DNA of 64,000 nt from Leeia speluncae (GTDB lineage: Bacteria; Pseudomonadota; Gammaproteobacteria; Burkholderiales; Leeiaceae): NCBI RefSeq assembly GCF_020564625.1, contig NZ_JAJBZT010000005.1, forward strand, positions 286,469 to 350,468. The letters run 5' to 3'. The position numbers and the translations under genes are program-made. This document shows positions 36,560 to 47,739 of the stretch, piece by piece (position 1 is the first letter of the stretch; each line of letters begins with the position of its first letter). A model generated the notes under the pieces. The model searched no databases. It was not told the DNA's origin and was given only the letters and a program-made list of their open reading frames with translations.

Positions 36560-37720
36560 TTATTTCGCGTGATAATCCTCGCGACCATAGCCGGTCATCC
36601 CCATTAGCCCCCGTACCACCCCATAGGCAAACCAAGGTAAAACACGATATCCCCACCATTGTTTACGAATTGTCTCTTCGCCCACCTCTACGCCACCAAG
36701 CGCCAACTCATTGAGTAAATCTTTGCGTAACTGCTTTGCAAAAGCAGGATGCTGGATAATAAGATTCGCTTCTCTTGCTAACAAAATGGAGAATGGATCA
36801 ATATTACTAGAACCAACAGTCACCCATTGGCCATCAATAACTGCCACCTTTGCATGCATATACGCACGGTGATATTCCACGATTCGGATGCCCGCCATTA
36901 AGAGTTGCCGAAAGAAACCACGGCAGGCAAATTGTAACAATGCTTGATCTCTTCGGCCCTGTAATAGCAAGGTCACTTTCACGCCTCGCTTCGCCGCATG
37001 GAGCAAGGCCTGTCTGAATCGAATACCCGGAAGGAAGTAGGCATTGGCGATCATAATTTCTTTTTGTGAGGAAGCGATCGCTTCAAGGTAGGCCGATTCA
37101 ATATCTCGACGGTGAAGGCTATTATCTCGAATAATTAACTTTGCCGGATAGTGGCTAGTTTCATCCGCCTCTTTGGGCGTGCGGCATGGCAACCAATGTG
37201 GTTTTAACTGGAACTGACATGTTCGTCGCCACATGCTCATCATGGTCATCGCAATATCACGACAAACGGGACCGACTACCCTAACGGCGTAATCAAACCG
37301 AGGCACAGTTTCACCAGGATCACGGTCATTGACGATATTAATCCCCCCAACAAAGCCAATCACCCCGTCAATCAAGACCAACTTGCGGTGCAATCGGCGA
37401 AGCCGCTTCTTTTTGAAAGAAAAGAGAGTGATCTCGGGTCGAAATTTCAGCGCACAAACACCACTGGCAAGTAACTGCTGCCATTGATCATCTGGGTAGT
37501 TTTTTGAACCAAAACCATCGATGAGTAAGTGCACTTGCACACCACGCTTAGCGGCGGCAATCAATGCTTCGGTTACCCGCAAACCGGTTTCATCGTTGGC
37601 AAATATATAGGTTTCAATCCAGACGGATTCGCGTGCGCCCGCAATAGCGGACAAGAGGGCTGGAAAAAAGGCCGTTCCATCCCTTAGTAAGGAAAGATGG
37701 TTGTTAGAAAACTCAGGCAA
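36560..37720 (-). CDS. clsB: Cardiolipin synthase, ClsB-type phospholipase D family
   Basis: 386 residues with two HKD motifs, H111-x-K113-x4-D118 (HRKLVLIDG) and H289-x-K291-x4-D296 (HAKVAVIDG), each followed by the expected Gly/Ser-rich strand. This is a phospholipase D superfamily enzyme that joins phosphatidyl groups. It lacks the N-terminal membrane helices of ClsA, and its length matches ClsB (YbhO) and related enzymes. It is a single gene on its strand, downstream of panC. Confidence 0.9.
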   Translation of the reverse strand: MPEFSNNHLSLLRDGTAFFPALLSAIAGARESVWIETYIFANDETGLRVTEALIAAAKRGVQVHLLIDGFGSKNYPDDQWQQLLASGVCALKFRPEITLFSFKKKRLRRLHRKLVLIDGVIGFVGGINIVNDRDPGETVPRFDYAVRVVGPVCRDIAMTMMSMWRRTCQFQLKPHWLPCRTPKEADETSHYPAKLIIRDNSLHRRDIESAYLEAIASSQKEIMIANAYFLPGIRFRQALLHAAKRGVKVTLLLQGRRDQALLQFACRGFFRQLLMAGIRIVEYHRAYMHAKVAVIDGQWVTVGSSNIDPFSILLAREANLIIQHPAFAKQLRKDLLNELALGGVEVGEETIRKQWWGYRVLPWFAYGVVRGLMGMTGYGREDYHAK

Positions 37721-37759
37721 ACCTTGTCTCTCTGAAATTGAGGGTCAGAGATGAGGATA

Positions 37760-37793
37760 ATCACTACCTGTCATAAGAGCAACAAGTAGTGAT
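37760..37793 (-). terminator. Weak hairpin downstream of panC
   Basis: ATCACTAC (37760-37767) and GTAGTGAT (37786-37793) form an 8-bp stem with an 18-base loop just after the panC stop. There is no clear T-tract on the minus strand, so termination would be weak. Confidence 0.35.
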
Positions 37794-37797
37794 TGAA

Positions 37798-38622
37798 TTA
37801 CAGCGCAATATTATCGATTAAGCGCGTTTGGCCATTAAATGCCGCGACCAATAGACGAGAAGGCGTTTGAAGGTCAGTGCAAGGAGATAGATCTACTTCA
37901 CTACGCCATTCAAAGTACTGATTCTTCCAGCCATGCTCTTCTAAAGCCTGCATAGTGGCTTGCTGAATGTCCGCCCAAACACCACCTTGCTTCAGTGCTT
38001 CACGTGCATTTTGAAGTAACTGATATAGTCGCGTCGCTTCTTGGCGCTCTGTTGGATTCAAATATTGGTTTCGAGAACTCATGGCGAGGCCATCGGTTTC
38101 GCGGACAATATCACCACCAATAATTTGAATTGGATGATTCATCTGCTTCGTCATTTCACGCAAGATGAGATACTGCTGAAAATCTTTTAAACCAAAAACC
38201 GCTGCATCTGGGCGAATAACATTGAAAAGTTTACTCACCACCGTGCAAACACCTTGAAAATGTCCTGGACGAAATGCGCCGCACAACGTATTAGCTAGCA
38301 ATTCAGGTGGTTCAACCAAGTAGCTTTGAGGTACCGGATAAAGAACCGTTTCGGAAGGATGGAACACCGCATGACAGCCGTTAGCTGCTAATAATGCACT
38401 ATCTCTTTCAAAGGTTCGCGGGTAACGATCAAAGTCTTCATTTGGGCCAAACTGAAGACGATTCACAAAAATACTGACCACCACTTCATCAGCGTATTGG
38501 CGAGCCAACTTCACGAGGGATAAATGACCTTCGTGTAAATTACCCATTGTTGGCACTAGCGCCAAGGTTTTTCCTGGCTTACGGAAAGCCGCTACGTCTT
38601 CAGGTGTGGCTAAAATTTGCAT
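37798..38622 (-). CDS. panC: Pantothenate synthetase
   Basis: PanC joins pantoate and beta-alanine with ATP to give pantothenate, the precursor of CoA. The 274-residue protein begins with the adenylate-forming site VPTMGNLHEGHLSLVKLA (HxGH motif) and has VSIFVNRLQFGPNEDF and VFGLKDFQQYLILREM, all characteristic. It lies 187 bp downstream of panB on the same strand, and the two supply consecutive steps. Confidence 0.96.
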   Translation of the reverse strand: MQILATPEDVAAFRKPGKTLALVPTMGNLHEGHLSLVKLARQYADEVVVSIFVNRLQFGPNEDFDRYPRTFERDSALLAANGCHAVFHPSETVLYPVPQSYLVEPPELLANTLCGAFRPGHFQGVCTVVSKLFNVIRPDAAVFGLKDFQQYLILREMTKQMNHPIQIIGGDIVRETDGLAMSSRNQYLNPTERQEATRLYQLLQNAREALKQGGVWADIQQATMQALEEHGWKNQYFEWRSEVDLSPCTDLQTPSRLLVAAFNGQTRLIDNIAL

Positions 38623-38772
38623 ACTTCATCCCCAGCTACAATCGGGCGCAAAAAAAAGAAAGGTGCCAAAATCTGGCAGGAGGTGAAGTTTACACGGAAT
38701 CGGCAAAGAATGGCGGATGAATTTGCTTATTTTTGCAGCAAACTAGCAAGGCATTCGCAACCATCTGATGGA

Positions 38773-38803
38773 TTGCGTCACTCCGCACTAGTTTGCGTCA
38801 CTC
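38773..38803. repeat. Short direct repeat between panB and panC
   Basis: TTGCGTCACTC occurs at 38773-38783 and again at 38793-38803, a 20-bp period close to two helical turns. It lies just past the panB stop and about 150 bp before panC. It could be a paired operator for panC or a chance duplication. Confidence 0.35.
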
Positions 38804-38809
38804 ATACAG

Positions 38810-39604
38810 TTAAAAACTGTTTTCTGCAGTTGGAAAGCTCGCGTCTTTTACTGCATTTACATAGGCTTTGACGGCAGCTTGGATACTACTTTGACCCTTC
38901 ATGAAATTTTTCACAAAACGCGCTTTCTTGCCAGGGTAAATATCTAACATGTCTTGCAAAACCAGCACTTGTCCGTGGCAATCGACCCCGGCACCAATGC
39001 CAATGGTAGCAGCAGTCGTTAAGCTAGCGGTAATTTCAGCCGCCAATTTGGCTGGCACTGCCTCTAGCACAATCATGCTGACCCCAGCCGCTTCCAAGGC
39101 CAATGCTTCTGCCTTTAGGCGCTCGGCTGCTGCATCCGTTTTGCCTTGTACTTTATAACCGCCTAATGTGTTCACAGACTGAGGGGTCAAACCGATGTGG
39201 CCACATACAGGGACGCCACGTGCAACCAAGAAGCGAACGGTTTCTAGCATATGCTCGCCACCTTCTAGTTTGACCATATGGGCACCGGCAGACATCAAGG
39301 TGACACTACTCGCCATTGCTTGTTGCGGGCTTTCTAGATAGGCACCAAACGGTAAGTCAGCCAGAATAAGGCTACGTGTTGCCTTACGTGCAACACAACG
39401 AGTATGGTAGGCCACTTCTTCTAGCGTCACAGGGATCGTCGAGGTATGGCCTTGCATGACCATACCTAAAGAGTCCCCAATTAACATCACATCCACACCG
39501 GCCTCATCCAGTACGCTCGAAAATGTCGCGTCATAACAGGTAAGCATGGCAATTTTCTGGCCTTGTTTTGCCATGTTTTGGAGGGTGCTAGTGGTAATTT
39601 GCAT
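38810..39604 (-). CDS. panB: 3-methyl-2-oxobutanoate hydroxymethyltransferase
   Basis: PanB transfers a hydroxymethyl group from methylene-tetrahydrofolate to 2-oxoisovalerate, giving ketopantoate. The 264 residues form a TIM barrel with the metal-binding stretch [13 protein letters not shown] near residue 41 and the catalytic Glu in [10 protein letters not shown] near 180. It opens with [27 protein letters not shown] family sequence. It is upstream of panC; the gap suggests they may have separate promoters. Confidence 0.96.
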   Translation of the reverse strand: MQITTSTLQNMAKQGQKIAMLTCYDATFSSVLDEAGVDVMLIGDSLGMVMQGHTSTIPVTLEEVAYHTRCVARKATRSLILADLPFGAYLESPQQAMASSVTLMSAGAHMVKLEGGEHMLETVRFLVARGVPVCGHIGLTPQSVNTLGGYKVQGKTDAAAERLKAEALALEAAGVSMIVLEAVPAKLAAEITASLTTAATIGIGAGVDCHGQVLVLQDMLDIYPGKKARFVKNFMKGQSSIQAAVKAYVNAVKDASFPTAENSF

Positions 39605-39697
39605 GATGTTCTCGCTAATCTGTATATTTTTTACACAAAGACGGTCAGCCTTTGGTCCATCTCGGCAGGGTCAATGGTGATTGAGCCCTTTTCACGG

Positions 39698-40333
39698 TTA
39701 ATCCCCTTTGTTGAAGAATTCCCGCGTGCCACGCATATTGTTGACGCGTCGCAACAATAACGCAAAATCCGTTTCGGATTCAAGATCCATATGTTCAACA
39801 TTCACCATTAAAACTGGTGCGGCGCCATATCCATAAAAGAAACTACTATACCGCTGAGCTACTCTTCTCAATAATCCATCTTGCAAGTCTGGCACATGTG
39901 GATAGGCGATTTTTCTAACATGTTCAACTAACCAGTTGGGAGATGCCTGAAGAGAAATCACCAAATCGGGTTTCGGCAAGGCTGGCGCCAGCTTTTGATA
40001 CATCATTTGGTAAAGCGGCAGTTCCTCGCTACTTAACATTAACTCTGCGTATAAATTATCTTTTTCTAGCAAGAAGTCCGTCACGATGCCTTGCTCGAAT
40101 AAATCATGCTGAACAATTGGTTCTAGCTTCCGAATACGCTGAATGAGAAAAGATAACTGGGTAGGCAGCGCGTAACGAGCCGGCTCCTGATAAAAGCGAG
40201 GAAGAAATGGGTTCTCTGTTGGCTCATCTGCCAAAAAGCGCTTGCCAGAACAATCTGCCAACCGTTTCGCTAACGCTGTTTTACCAATACCACACGGCCC
40301 ATCGACAACAATATAGCGGTACGGTCGTAGCAT
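39698..40333 (-). CDS. Deoxynucleoside kinase family protein
   Basis: 211 residues with a P-loop GPCGIGKTALAK near residue 12, an ERxQ-like position seen as FLADEPTENPF, and the helical core of the deoxyadenosine/deoxyguanosine kinase family (TQLSFLIQRIRKLE, TDFLLEKDNLYAELML). Such enzymes phosphorylate deoxynucleosides for salvage. In Neisseriales and relatives a gene of this family typically lies between folK and panB, as here. The substrate preference cannot be set from sequence. Confidence 0.88.
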   Translation of the reverse strand: MLRPYRYIVVDGPCGIGKTALAKRLADCSGKRFLADEPTENPFLPRFYQEPARYALPTQLSFLIQRIRKLEPIVQHDLFEQGIVTDFLLEKDNLYAELMLSSEELPLYQMMYQKLAPALPKPDLVISLQASPNWLVEHVRKIAYPHVPDLQDGLLRRVAQRYSSFFYGYGAAPVLMVNVEHMDLESETDFALLLRRVNNMRGTREFFNKGD

Positions 40334-40345
40334 ATAGCTCTCTTA

Positions 40346-40852
40346 TCAAGAAGCGATTGGTAACGGAAAAAAAGGCTGCCTTGCTTCAATTCGTTGATCT
40401 TGGCAGGCGGCTAACCAAGGGGTTAATGCACCAATGCCCGGCATTTCCAATGTTGGCGCCAGTTCGGCTAATGGCACAAGCACAAATGCACGTAGATGCA
40501 TCCTTGGATGCGGCAAAATCATTCTAGGATCAGAGGACACTAGCTGATCATACATCAGTAGATCTAAATCCAAGGTGCGGGGTGCATTGGCAAACAAACG
40601 CTCTCGTCCCCCTTCAAACTCTAATTCGAACATCAAATCGAGCAATTCGTTTGCTGCTAAGGTCGTTTCCACTTCTGCAACCGCGTTGTAAAAATCGGGC
40701 TGGTTGTCATAACCCACCGGTGCAGTCACATAATAACGAGAGGCCCGTACCTGATGAATCGCTGGGTGCTCAGACAATTTTGTCAGTGCCGTCTGCATTT
40801 GGGCGACTGGGTCACCCAAATTACCACCGAGTGCAATATATGCCCTTGCCAC
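40346..40852 (-). CDS. folK: 7,8-dihydro-6-hydroxymethylpterin pyrophosphokinase
   Basis: FolK activates the pterin precursor of folate. The 168 residues include the opening ARAYIALGGNLGDP, the pterin-contact stretch YDNQPDFYNAVAEVET, and the signature RTLDLDLLMYD with metal-binding aspartates near 96. It starts 2 bp after the pcnB stop and lies 12 bp upstream of the kinase gene, so it belongs to the pcnB-folK-kinase series. Confidence 0.95.
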   Translation of the reverse strand: MARAYIALGGNLGDPVAQMQTALTKLSEHPAIHQVRASRYYVTAPVGYDNQPDFYNAVAEVETTLAANELLDLMFELEFEGGRERLFANAPRTLDLDLLMYDQLVSSDPRMILPHPRMHLRAFVLVPLAELAPTLEMPGIGALTPWLAACQDQRIEARQPFFPLPIAS

Positions 40853-40854
40853 GC

Positions 40855-42198
40855 TTATTCCTCAGCGCCAGATTGACCACCACCATCATTCGGTTTACGA
40901 CGGCGACGGCGACGTTTGCGTTTGGAAGGATCAACCGGTGAATCTTGTTCCAGCATGCGCGTTTGCTCACCAGCATCGGCGTGCTGAAATGCCGTCCACC
41001 ATTCTGCTAATTCTTTGAGCGAGTCATCTGCGCTTGCTCTTAACACCAAGAAATCGTAAGCCGCACGGAATCGGCCATTCTCAAGCAACCTAAATGGCTT
41101 ACGACCTGTACGGCCATCAAACCTTGGTTGAAGAGACCAAATTTCCCGCATCGTGCCGGCATGCCTTGCTGGTGCTAACCCTTTATTACGATCTAATACA
41201 TCTTCAATCGCATTCATCATGGCCTGCATACCGCTTTGGCCACTGCCTTGCAGTTGCTCCCAGCGTCGCTGAACTTGCGGCCATAATAAAGCTGCCATTT
41301 GGAAAGCTGGGTTGACACTTTTACCCGCTTTAATCCGATCATCCGTTGCCGACATCGCCTTTTGTAAAAAGTCGCGGTCAGACTTAGTAGACATAATGCG
41401 GCCAAGTTGTGGCATCACCGGCTTGTATAGACCAGAACTGTAGAGCACTTCTAGACAAGCACCGGCTGCGCCAGAAAGGAGCATCTTGGTTAATTCATCA
41501 AAAAGCCTTGCTTGTGGCACTTCTGCAAGTAGCGGTGTTAACGATTCGATGGGTTGTTCGGTGCCTTGCTCAATGCTTAGTTCTAACTTCGCCGCTAAAC
41601 GAATAGCGCGCAGCATACGAACAGGGTCTTCACGATAGCGACGCTCAGGATCACCAATCATCACCAACTGACGACGCTCTAGATCACGCAAGCCATGGTG
41701 ATAATCGTATACCACTTGTTTTGCAGGATCGTAATAAAGAGCGTTGGCCGTAAAGTCTCGGCGGCGTGCATCTTGTTCTTGATCGCCCCAAACGTTGTCA
41801 CGAAGAATTCGGCCGGTTTCTTCATCGGTATGCACATCATCCGCGTCACCACGGAAGGTAGTCACTTCGATAATTTCAGGGCCAAACGGCACATGAACAA
41901 TCCGAAAGCGTCTACCAATAATGCGTGCGCGTCGACCAAATATGCGCTGCACTTCTTCAGGTGTAGCATTGGTCGCCACATCAAAATCTTTTGGTTCACG
42001 ACCTAACAATAGATCGCGCACTGCCCCACCCACGACTAAGGCAGTGTAGCCAGCCGCTTGTAACTTATCGGTTACTTTCAGCGCTGAGCCACTAATTTGT
42101 TCACGGGTAATGCCATGTTTTTTTAATGGCAATGCCTCTGCGCCGCCATGCGGCAGCATCGGTAATCTGAGTACGCGTCTTATCAGTTTTCTGATCAT
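40855..42198 (-). CDS. pcnB: Poly(A) polymerase I
   Basis: PcnB adds 3' poly(A) tails that target RNA for decay. From the ATG at 42198 it has 447 residues; a GTG at 42234 would add 12. The class II nucleotidyltransferase core shows VVGGAVRDLLLGREPKDFDVATNATPE with the catalytic D-x-D pair, and the RRxRRIIG-type flap. The C-terminus ends in a run of Lys and Arg (RKRRRRRRK), typical for RNA binding. Full length and the basic tail favour poly(A) polymerase over a CCA-adding enzyme. Confidence 0.93.
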   Translation of the reverse strand: MIRKLIRRVLRLPMLPHGGAEALPLKKHGITREQISGSALKVTDKLQAAGYTALVVGGAVRDLLLGREPKDFDVATNATPEEVQRIFGRRARIIGRRFRIVHVPFGPEIIEVTTFRGDADDVHTDEETGRILRDNVWGDQEQDARRRDFTANALYYDPAKQVVYDYHHGLRDLERRQLVMIGDPERRYREDPVRMLRAIRLAAKLELSIEQGTEQPIESLTPLLAEVPQARLFDELTKMLLSGAAGACLEVLYSSGLYKPVMPQLGRIMSTKSDRDFLQKAMSATDDRIKAGKSVNPAFQMAALLWPQVQRRWEQLQGSGQSGMQAMMNAIEDVLDRNKGLAPARHAGTMREIWSLQPRFDGRTGRKPFRLLENGRFRAAYDFLVLRASADDSLKELAEWWTAFQHADAGEQTRMLEQDSPVDPSKRKRRRRRRKPNDGGGQSGAEE

Positions 42199-42282
42199 TC
42201 TATTGTTAGTTCCAGTCGGGCGATTGCAGGCCACTCCCTAGCCCAACCATACTCTAATGTGAGCACGGTACAATCAGCAAGC

Positions 42283-42313
42283 AAAACGGACGCATATGAA
42301 CTGCGTCCGTTTT
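42283..42313. terminator. purB terminator
   Basis: AAAACGGACGCA (42283-42294) and TGCGTCCGTTTT (42302-42313) form a 12-bp stem with a 7-base loop, 18 bases after the purB stop at 42331. It separates purB from the pcnB operon. Confidence 0.85.
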
Positions 42314-42330
42314 CCGTCGTGAAGCTAGGC

Positions 42331-43737
<1,407 letters not shown>

Positions 43738-43860
43738 TTATCATGTCCACACCACTTCGGAGCGACTGACTATGCTTGTTTCTTATACTTTCAACAAACA
43801 CACGACAACAGCATCTAATTGAAAATAAATAGCATTTTCTTTGTGTTAGGTCGTGATTCT

Positions 43861-43878
43861 CTTTCATTTTTCTGTCAC
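43861..43878 (+). promoter_or_regulatory. Candidate PhoB box upstream of DUF47-pit
   Basis: CTTTCAT-TTTT-CTGTCAC is a direct repeat of the 7-bp PhoB unit (consensus CTGTCAT) with the canonical 4-bp spacer. The first unit differs from the consensus at one base and the second ends in C, which is allowed. A possible -10 (TACATA) lies 17 bases downstream. It predicts control of the pit operon by phosphate through PhoB. It is 160 bp from purB in the other direction and less likely to serve that gene. Confidence 0.6.
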
Positions 43879-43904
43879 AATTCGCCCGAACCGAATACAT
43901 ACCC

Positions 43905-44094
43905 GACATCACCCTCTACACGAATGACCTTGTAGTCATCAAAAAAATAATAGAGGAGACCGGTGATTAAGGCTGATCGGAACATGTGTTTTGGGCGGAA
44001 CAACACCCTAGTGTCTGCCCGCTAAATGATAAGGCTGGCGTCGCCAATCGGCACCCACCACTTGAGTGATTGAGTAATAAAGGGAGAACAACCC
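43905..44094 (+). promoter_or_regulatory. Long, structured leader of DUF47-pit
   Basis: If transcription starts just after the Pho box, the leader is about 190 bases. It contains a stem of GGGCGGA (43993-43999) with TCTGCCC enclosing CAC/GTG around a CCTA turn (about 44005-44020). AAGGCTG occurs twice, near 43969 and 44031, each followed by an ATCGG sequence. A 10-bp palindrome CACTTGAGTG lies near 44060. AGGGAGAA serves as the ribosome site. I cannot match it to a known riboswitch class. The rest of the 393-bp gap holds the purB promoter. Confidence 0.35.
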
Positions 44095-44745
44095 ATGTCC
44101 AACTTTCTGACCGCGCTGATCGCGAAGGTCTCTCCAAATGAAGAGAAATTTTTCACCTGGTTTGATCAACACGCAGCTTTGGTAGTGGAAGCCGCTAAAC
44201 ACCTTGCAGCAATGAGCGCAGAGCCAACTGCAACGTTTAAAGGACATTTCGAAGCAATCGAAACATTAGAGCGTAAAGCGGATGATGTTTCTCGTGACAT
44301 TCTATTGGCGTTACACCGTACATTTGTTACCCCATTTGACCGTGGCGAAATCAAAGACTTAGCGACTGCGCTAGATGATGTTGTCGATATCATCGAACAA
44401 ATTCCAGTCAAAGCATCTATCTATGGTGTACAAAACTTCACACCAGAAATGGCTGCACTTGGTCAAATCGTGCTACGTGCATGTGAAAAACTGCAAGACG
44501 CAGTATCTAAACTAAATGACATGACGCACGCTGACGGTATTATCAAAGCTTGTCACGATGTAAAAATCATTGAAGATGACGCTGACCGCGTTCGTCGCAA
44601 TGGTATTGCACGTTTGTTCGCAGAAGAAAGCGATGCTCGTGCGCTACTAGCAACCAAAGAGTTGTACGAGCTGTATGAAGCAGCTGTTGATCGTTGCGAA
44701 GATGCTGCAGACATGATTCACAGCATCGTGCTAGAACGTATTTAA
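44095..44745 (+). CDS. DUF47/PhoU-like phosphate transport accessory protein
   Basis: 216 residues, all-helical, with the DUF47 pattern (LERKADDVSRDILLALHRTFVTPFDRGEIKDLATALDD near 60-100). These proteins resemble PhoU and are thought to gate or regulate the neighbouring Pit transporter. The gene is 27 bp upstream of pit and shares its predicted PhoB-controlled promoter. It is cytoplasmic, with no membrane helix. Confidence 0.93.
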   Translation: MSNFLTALIAKVSPNEEKFFTWFDQHAALVVEAAKHLAAMSAEPTATFKGHFEAIETLERKADDVSRDILLALHRTFVTPFDRGEIKDLATALDDVVDIIEQIPVKASIYGVQNFTPEMAALGQIVLRACEKLQDAVSKLNDMTHADGIIKACHDVKIIEDDADRVRRNGIARLFAEESDARALLATKELYELYEAAVDRCEDAADMIHSIVLERI

Positions 44746-44772
44746 TTAGTTAACAGGGCGAATCCCCACATT

Positions 44773-45777
44773 ATGGATACTCATCTGTTATTAGTTATTA
44801 TCGTTTTGATCGGTCTTGCATTGGCGTTCGACTTTATGAACGGCTTTCATGACGCGGCCAACTCGATTGCGACCATCGTTTCTACCCAAGTACTCAGCCC
44901 ACAAATGGCGGTTGCTTGGGCTGCATTTTTTAACTTTGTTGCCTTCCTCTTCTTTGACCACCATGTCGCTGCCACCATTGGCAAAGGTACGGTACATAAA
45001 GAAGTGGTTGATAATGCCGTCATTTTTGGCGCGCTAGCTGGGGCTTTAAGCTGGAACATCATTACTTGGTGGTTCGGCATTCCATCTAGCTCATCCCATG
45101 CGCTAGTGGGAGGTCTTGCAGGTGCTGCCGTTGCGAAAACAGGTTCACTTAGCGCGTTGATTGGCGGCGGTTTCCTCAAAACAGCAGGGGCAATTGTGCT
45201 ATCCCCGATGCTTGGCATGCTGCTCGCTATTACGCTATCTATTATTGTGACTTGGTTCTGCGTTCGCTCAACCCCCGTCAGTGTTGACATGCGTTTTCGT
45301 AAGCTTCAGTTTGTTTCTGCTGCCTTATATAGCTTGGGGCATGGCGGCAATGATGCACAGAAAACCATGGGGATCATTATGCTGCTACTGATCTCAAACA
45401 ACATGCTACCAGGCAATGCTGACATCCCACTTTGGGTAATCCTATCTTGCCAAATTGCAATGGGCCTTGGCACCTTATTTGGTGGGTGGCGGATCGTCAA
45501 AACCATGGGTATGGGTATTACGAAACTGAAACCGATGGGTGGCTTTTGTGCCGAAACAGCAGGTGCAATTACGCTATTTTTAGCAACATCACTCGGCATC
45601 CCGGTATCCACCACTCATACCATCACTGGTGCGATTGTTGGTGTTGGCGCATCACGCCGTATGTCTGCGGTTCGTTGGGGTTTAGCAGGCCGTATCGTAT
45701 GGGCATGGGTGCTTACTATTCCATGTTCAGCACTCGTGTCTGCGATTTGCTGGAAAATTGGCACGATGATTTTTTAA
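44773..45777 (+). CDS. pit: Inorganic phosphate transporter, PiT family
   Basis: Pit imports phosphate, usually as a metal-phosphate complex, with protons. The 334-residue protein has about ten membrane spans in two inverted halves, each with the family signature: FMNGFHDAANSIATIV near residue 22 and LGHGGNDAQKTMGIIML near 192. PVSTTHTITGAIVGVG near 275 is also typical. It forms an operon with the DUF47 gene, and a strong terminator follows. Confidence 0.95.
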   Translation: MDTHLLLVIIVLIGLALAFDFMNGFHDAANSIATIVSTQVLSPQMAVAWAAFFNFVAFLFFDHHVAATIGKGTVHKEVVDNAVIFGALAGALSWNIITWWFGIPSSSSHALVGGLAGAAVAKTGSLSALIGGGFLKTAGAIVLSPMLGMLLAITLSIIVTWFCVRSTPVSVDMRFRKLQFVSAALYSLGHGGNDAQKTMGIIMLLLISNNMLPGNADIPLWVILSCQIAMGLGTLFGGWRIVKTMGMGITKLKPMGGFCAETAGAITLFLATSLGIPVSTTHTITGAIVGVGASRRMSAVRWGLAGRIVWAWVLTIPCSALVSAICWKIGTMIF

Positions 45778-45802
45778 TCTGCCAATTGATAGTTAGCACA
45801 AA

Positions 45803-45830
45803 AAAACGGCCCTTCTCGGGCCGTTTTGTT
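45803..45830 (+). terminator. pit terminator
   Basis: AAAACGGCCC (45803-45812) and GGGCCGTTTT (45818-45827) make a 10-bp stem with a TTCTC loop and a T-rich tail, 25 bases after the pit stop. It separates pit from fbp. Confidence 0.9.
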
Positions 45831-45884
45831 TATCTGGATCACTGAACAAGGTAAACTGCACAAAACTCACTGGAGAACCGTTTT

Positions 45885-46892
45885 ATGTCTCGCGTTACGT
45901 TAAGCCGTTATTTAATTGAACAAACCCGCAATCATGACACCCCTGCCGATTTACGCTTCTTAGTCGAAGTGGTTGCACGTGCCTGTAAAGCAATTAGCCA
46001 TGCAGTATCTAAAGGCGCGTTAGGTGGTGTTTTAGGTAACGCAGGAACAGACAACGTTCAAGGCGAGGCACAAAAGAAGCTAGACGTCATCTCTAATGAA
46101 ATTTTGTTAGAGGCCAATGAATGGGGCGGCCACTTAGCCGCGATGGCTTCTGAAGAAATGGAAGAAGCCTATCAAATTCCAGGTCGCTATCCTAAAGGCG
46201 CTTATCTATTGCTATTTGATCCATTAGATGGCTCTAGCAACATTGATGTCAACGTATCAGTTGGGACGATTTTCTCTGTACTTCGCTGCCCAGAAGGTAC
46301 CGAGACACCATCTGAAGCGTCTTTCTTGCAAGCCGGCACCGAACAGGTTTGCGCAGGCTATGCAATTTATGGTCCGCAAACAATGCTGGTGTTGACGCTT
46401 GGCAACGGAGTTAAAGGCTTCACGCTAGACCGTGAAATGGGTTCATTCGTACTGACCCATGAAAGCATGACAGTACCTGAGTCGACCAAAGAATTTGCGA
46501 TCAACATGTCTAACCAACGCCACTGGGAAACCCCAGTGTCTCGCTACGTAGCAGAAATGCAGGCGGGTGCGACTGGCGCATTAGGCAAAGATTACAATAT
46601 GCGCTGGATTGCATCGATGGTAGCGGATGTGCATCGCATTTTGACGCGCGGCGGCATCTTTATGTACCCTCGTGATGCACGTGAACCAGAAAAGCCAGGC
46701 AAGCTACGCTTGATGTATGAAGCGAACCCAATGAGTCTCATCATTGAACAAGCGGGCGGCGCTGCGACCAATGGACATCAGCGCATTCTGGATATTCAAC
46801 CAGAAAGCCTACATCAACGTGTCGCGGTGTTCCTAGGCTCGAAAGAAGAAGTAGAGCGTATTACTTCGTATCACCATCACAGCGAAGCATAA
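45885..46892 (+). CDS. fbp: Fructose-1,6-bisphosphatase, class I
   Basis: Fbp removes the 1-phosphate of fructose-1,6-bisphosphate, the committed step of gluconeogenesis. The 335 residues show the class I metal site [21 protein letters not shown] near residue 115 and GGIFMYPRD and [21 protein letters not shown] in the sugar-phosphate domain. GGAGAA precedes the ATG. It is a single gene between two terminators. Confidence 0.97.
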   Translation: MSRVTLSRYLIEQTRNHDTPADLRFLVEVVARACKAISHAVSKGALGGVLGNAGTDNVQGEAQKKLDVISNEILLEANEWGGHLAAMASEEMEEAYQIPGRYPKGAYLLLFDPLDGSSNIDVNVSVGTIFSVLRCPEGTETPSEASFLQAGTEQVCAGYAIYGPQTMLVLTLGNGVKGFTLDREMGSFVLTHESMTVPESTKEFAINMSNQRHWETPVSRYVAEMQAGATGALGKDYNMRWIASMVADVHRILTRGGIFMYPRDAREPEKPGKLRLMYEANPMSLIIEQAGGAATNGHQRILDIQPESLHQRVAVFLGSKEEVERITSYHHHSEA

Positions 46893-46937
46893 GCACAACA
46901 GCGAGGGGAATCATGTGATGATTACCCTCTTCTGAAA

Positions 46938-46972
46938 AAAAATAAAGGCAGCGTTTAGCTGCCTTTATTTTT
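46938..46972. terminator. Shared terminator of fbp and adk
   Basis: A 15-bp perfect inverted repeat (46938-46952 with 46958-46972; core AAAGGCAGC/GCTGCCTTT) surrounds a GTTTA loop and ends in T5 in both directions. It lies between the convergent fbp and adk stops and serves both. Confidence 0.92.
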
Positions 46973-46986
46973 GGGGGCGGAAAGAC

Positions 46987-47715
<729 letters not shown>

Positions 47716-47739
47716 CTAATATAGCTCGTATGATTATTA

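Noticed and set aside
42199..42234. Upstream GTG start for pcnB
   Set aside because: The purine-rich sequence is too close to the GTG and the 12 extra residues do not fit the family, though it cannot be excluded.
44847..45290. Open frame of 147 codons on the minus strand
   Set aside because: It lies wholly inside pit, whose protein is a clear PiT transporter. The antisense product has no recognisable features.
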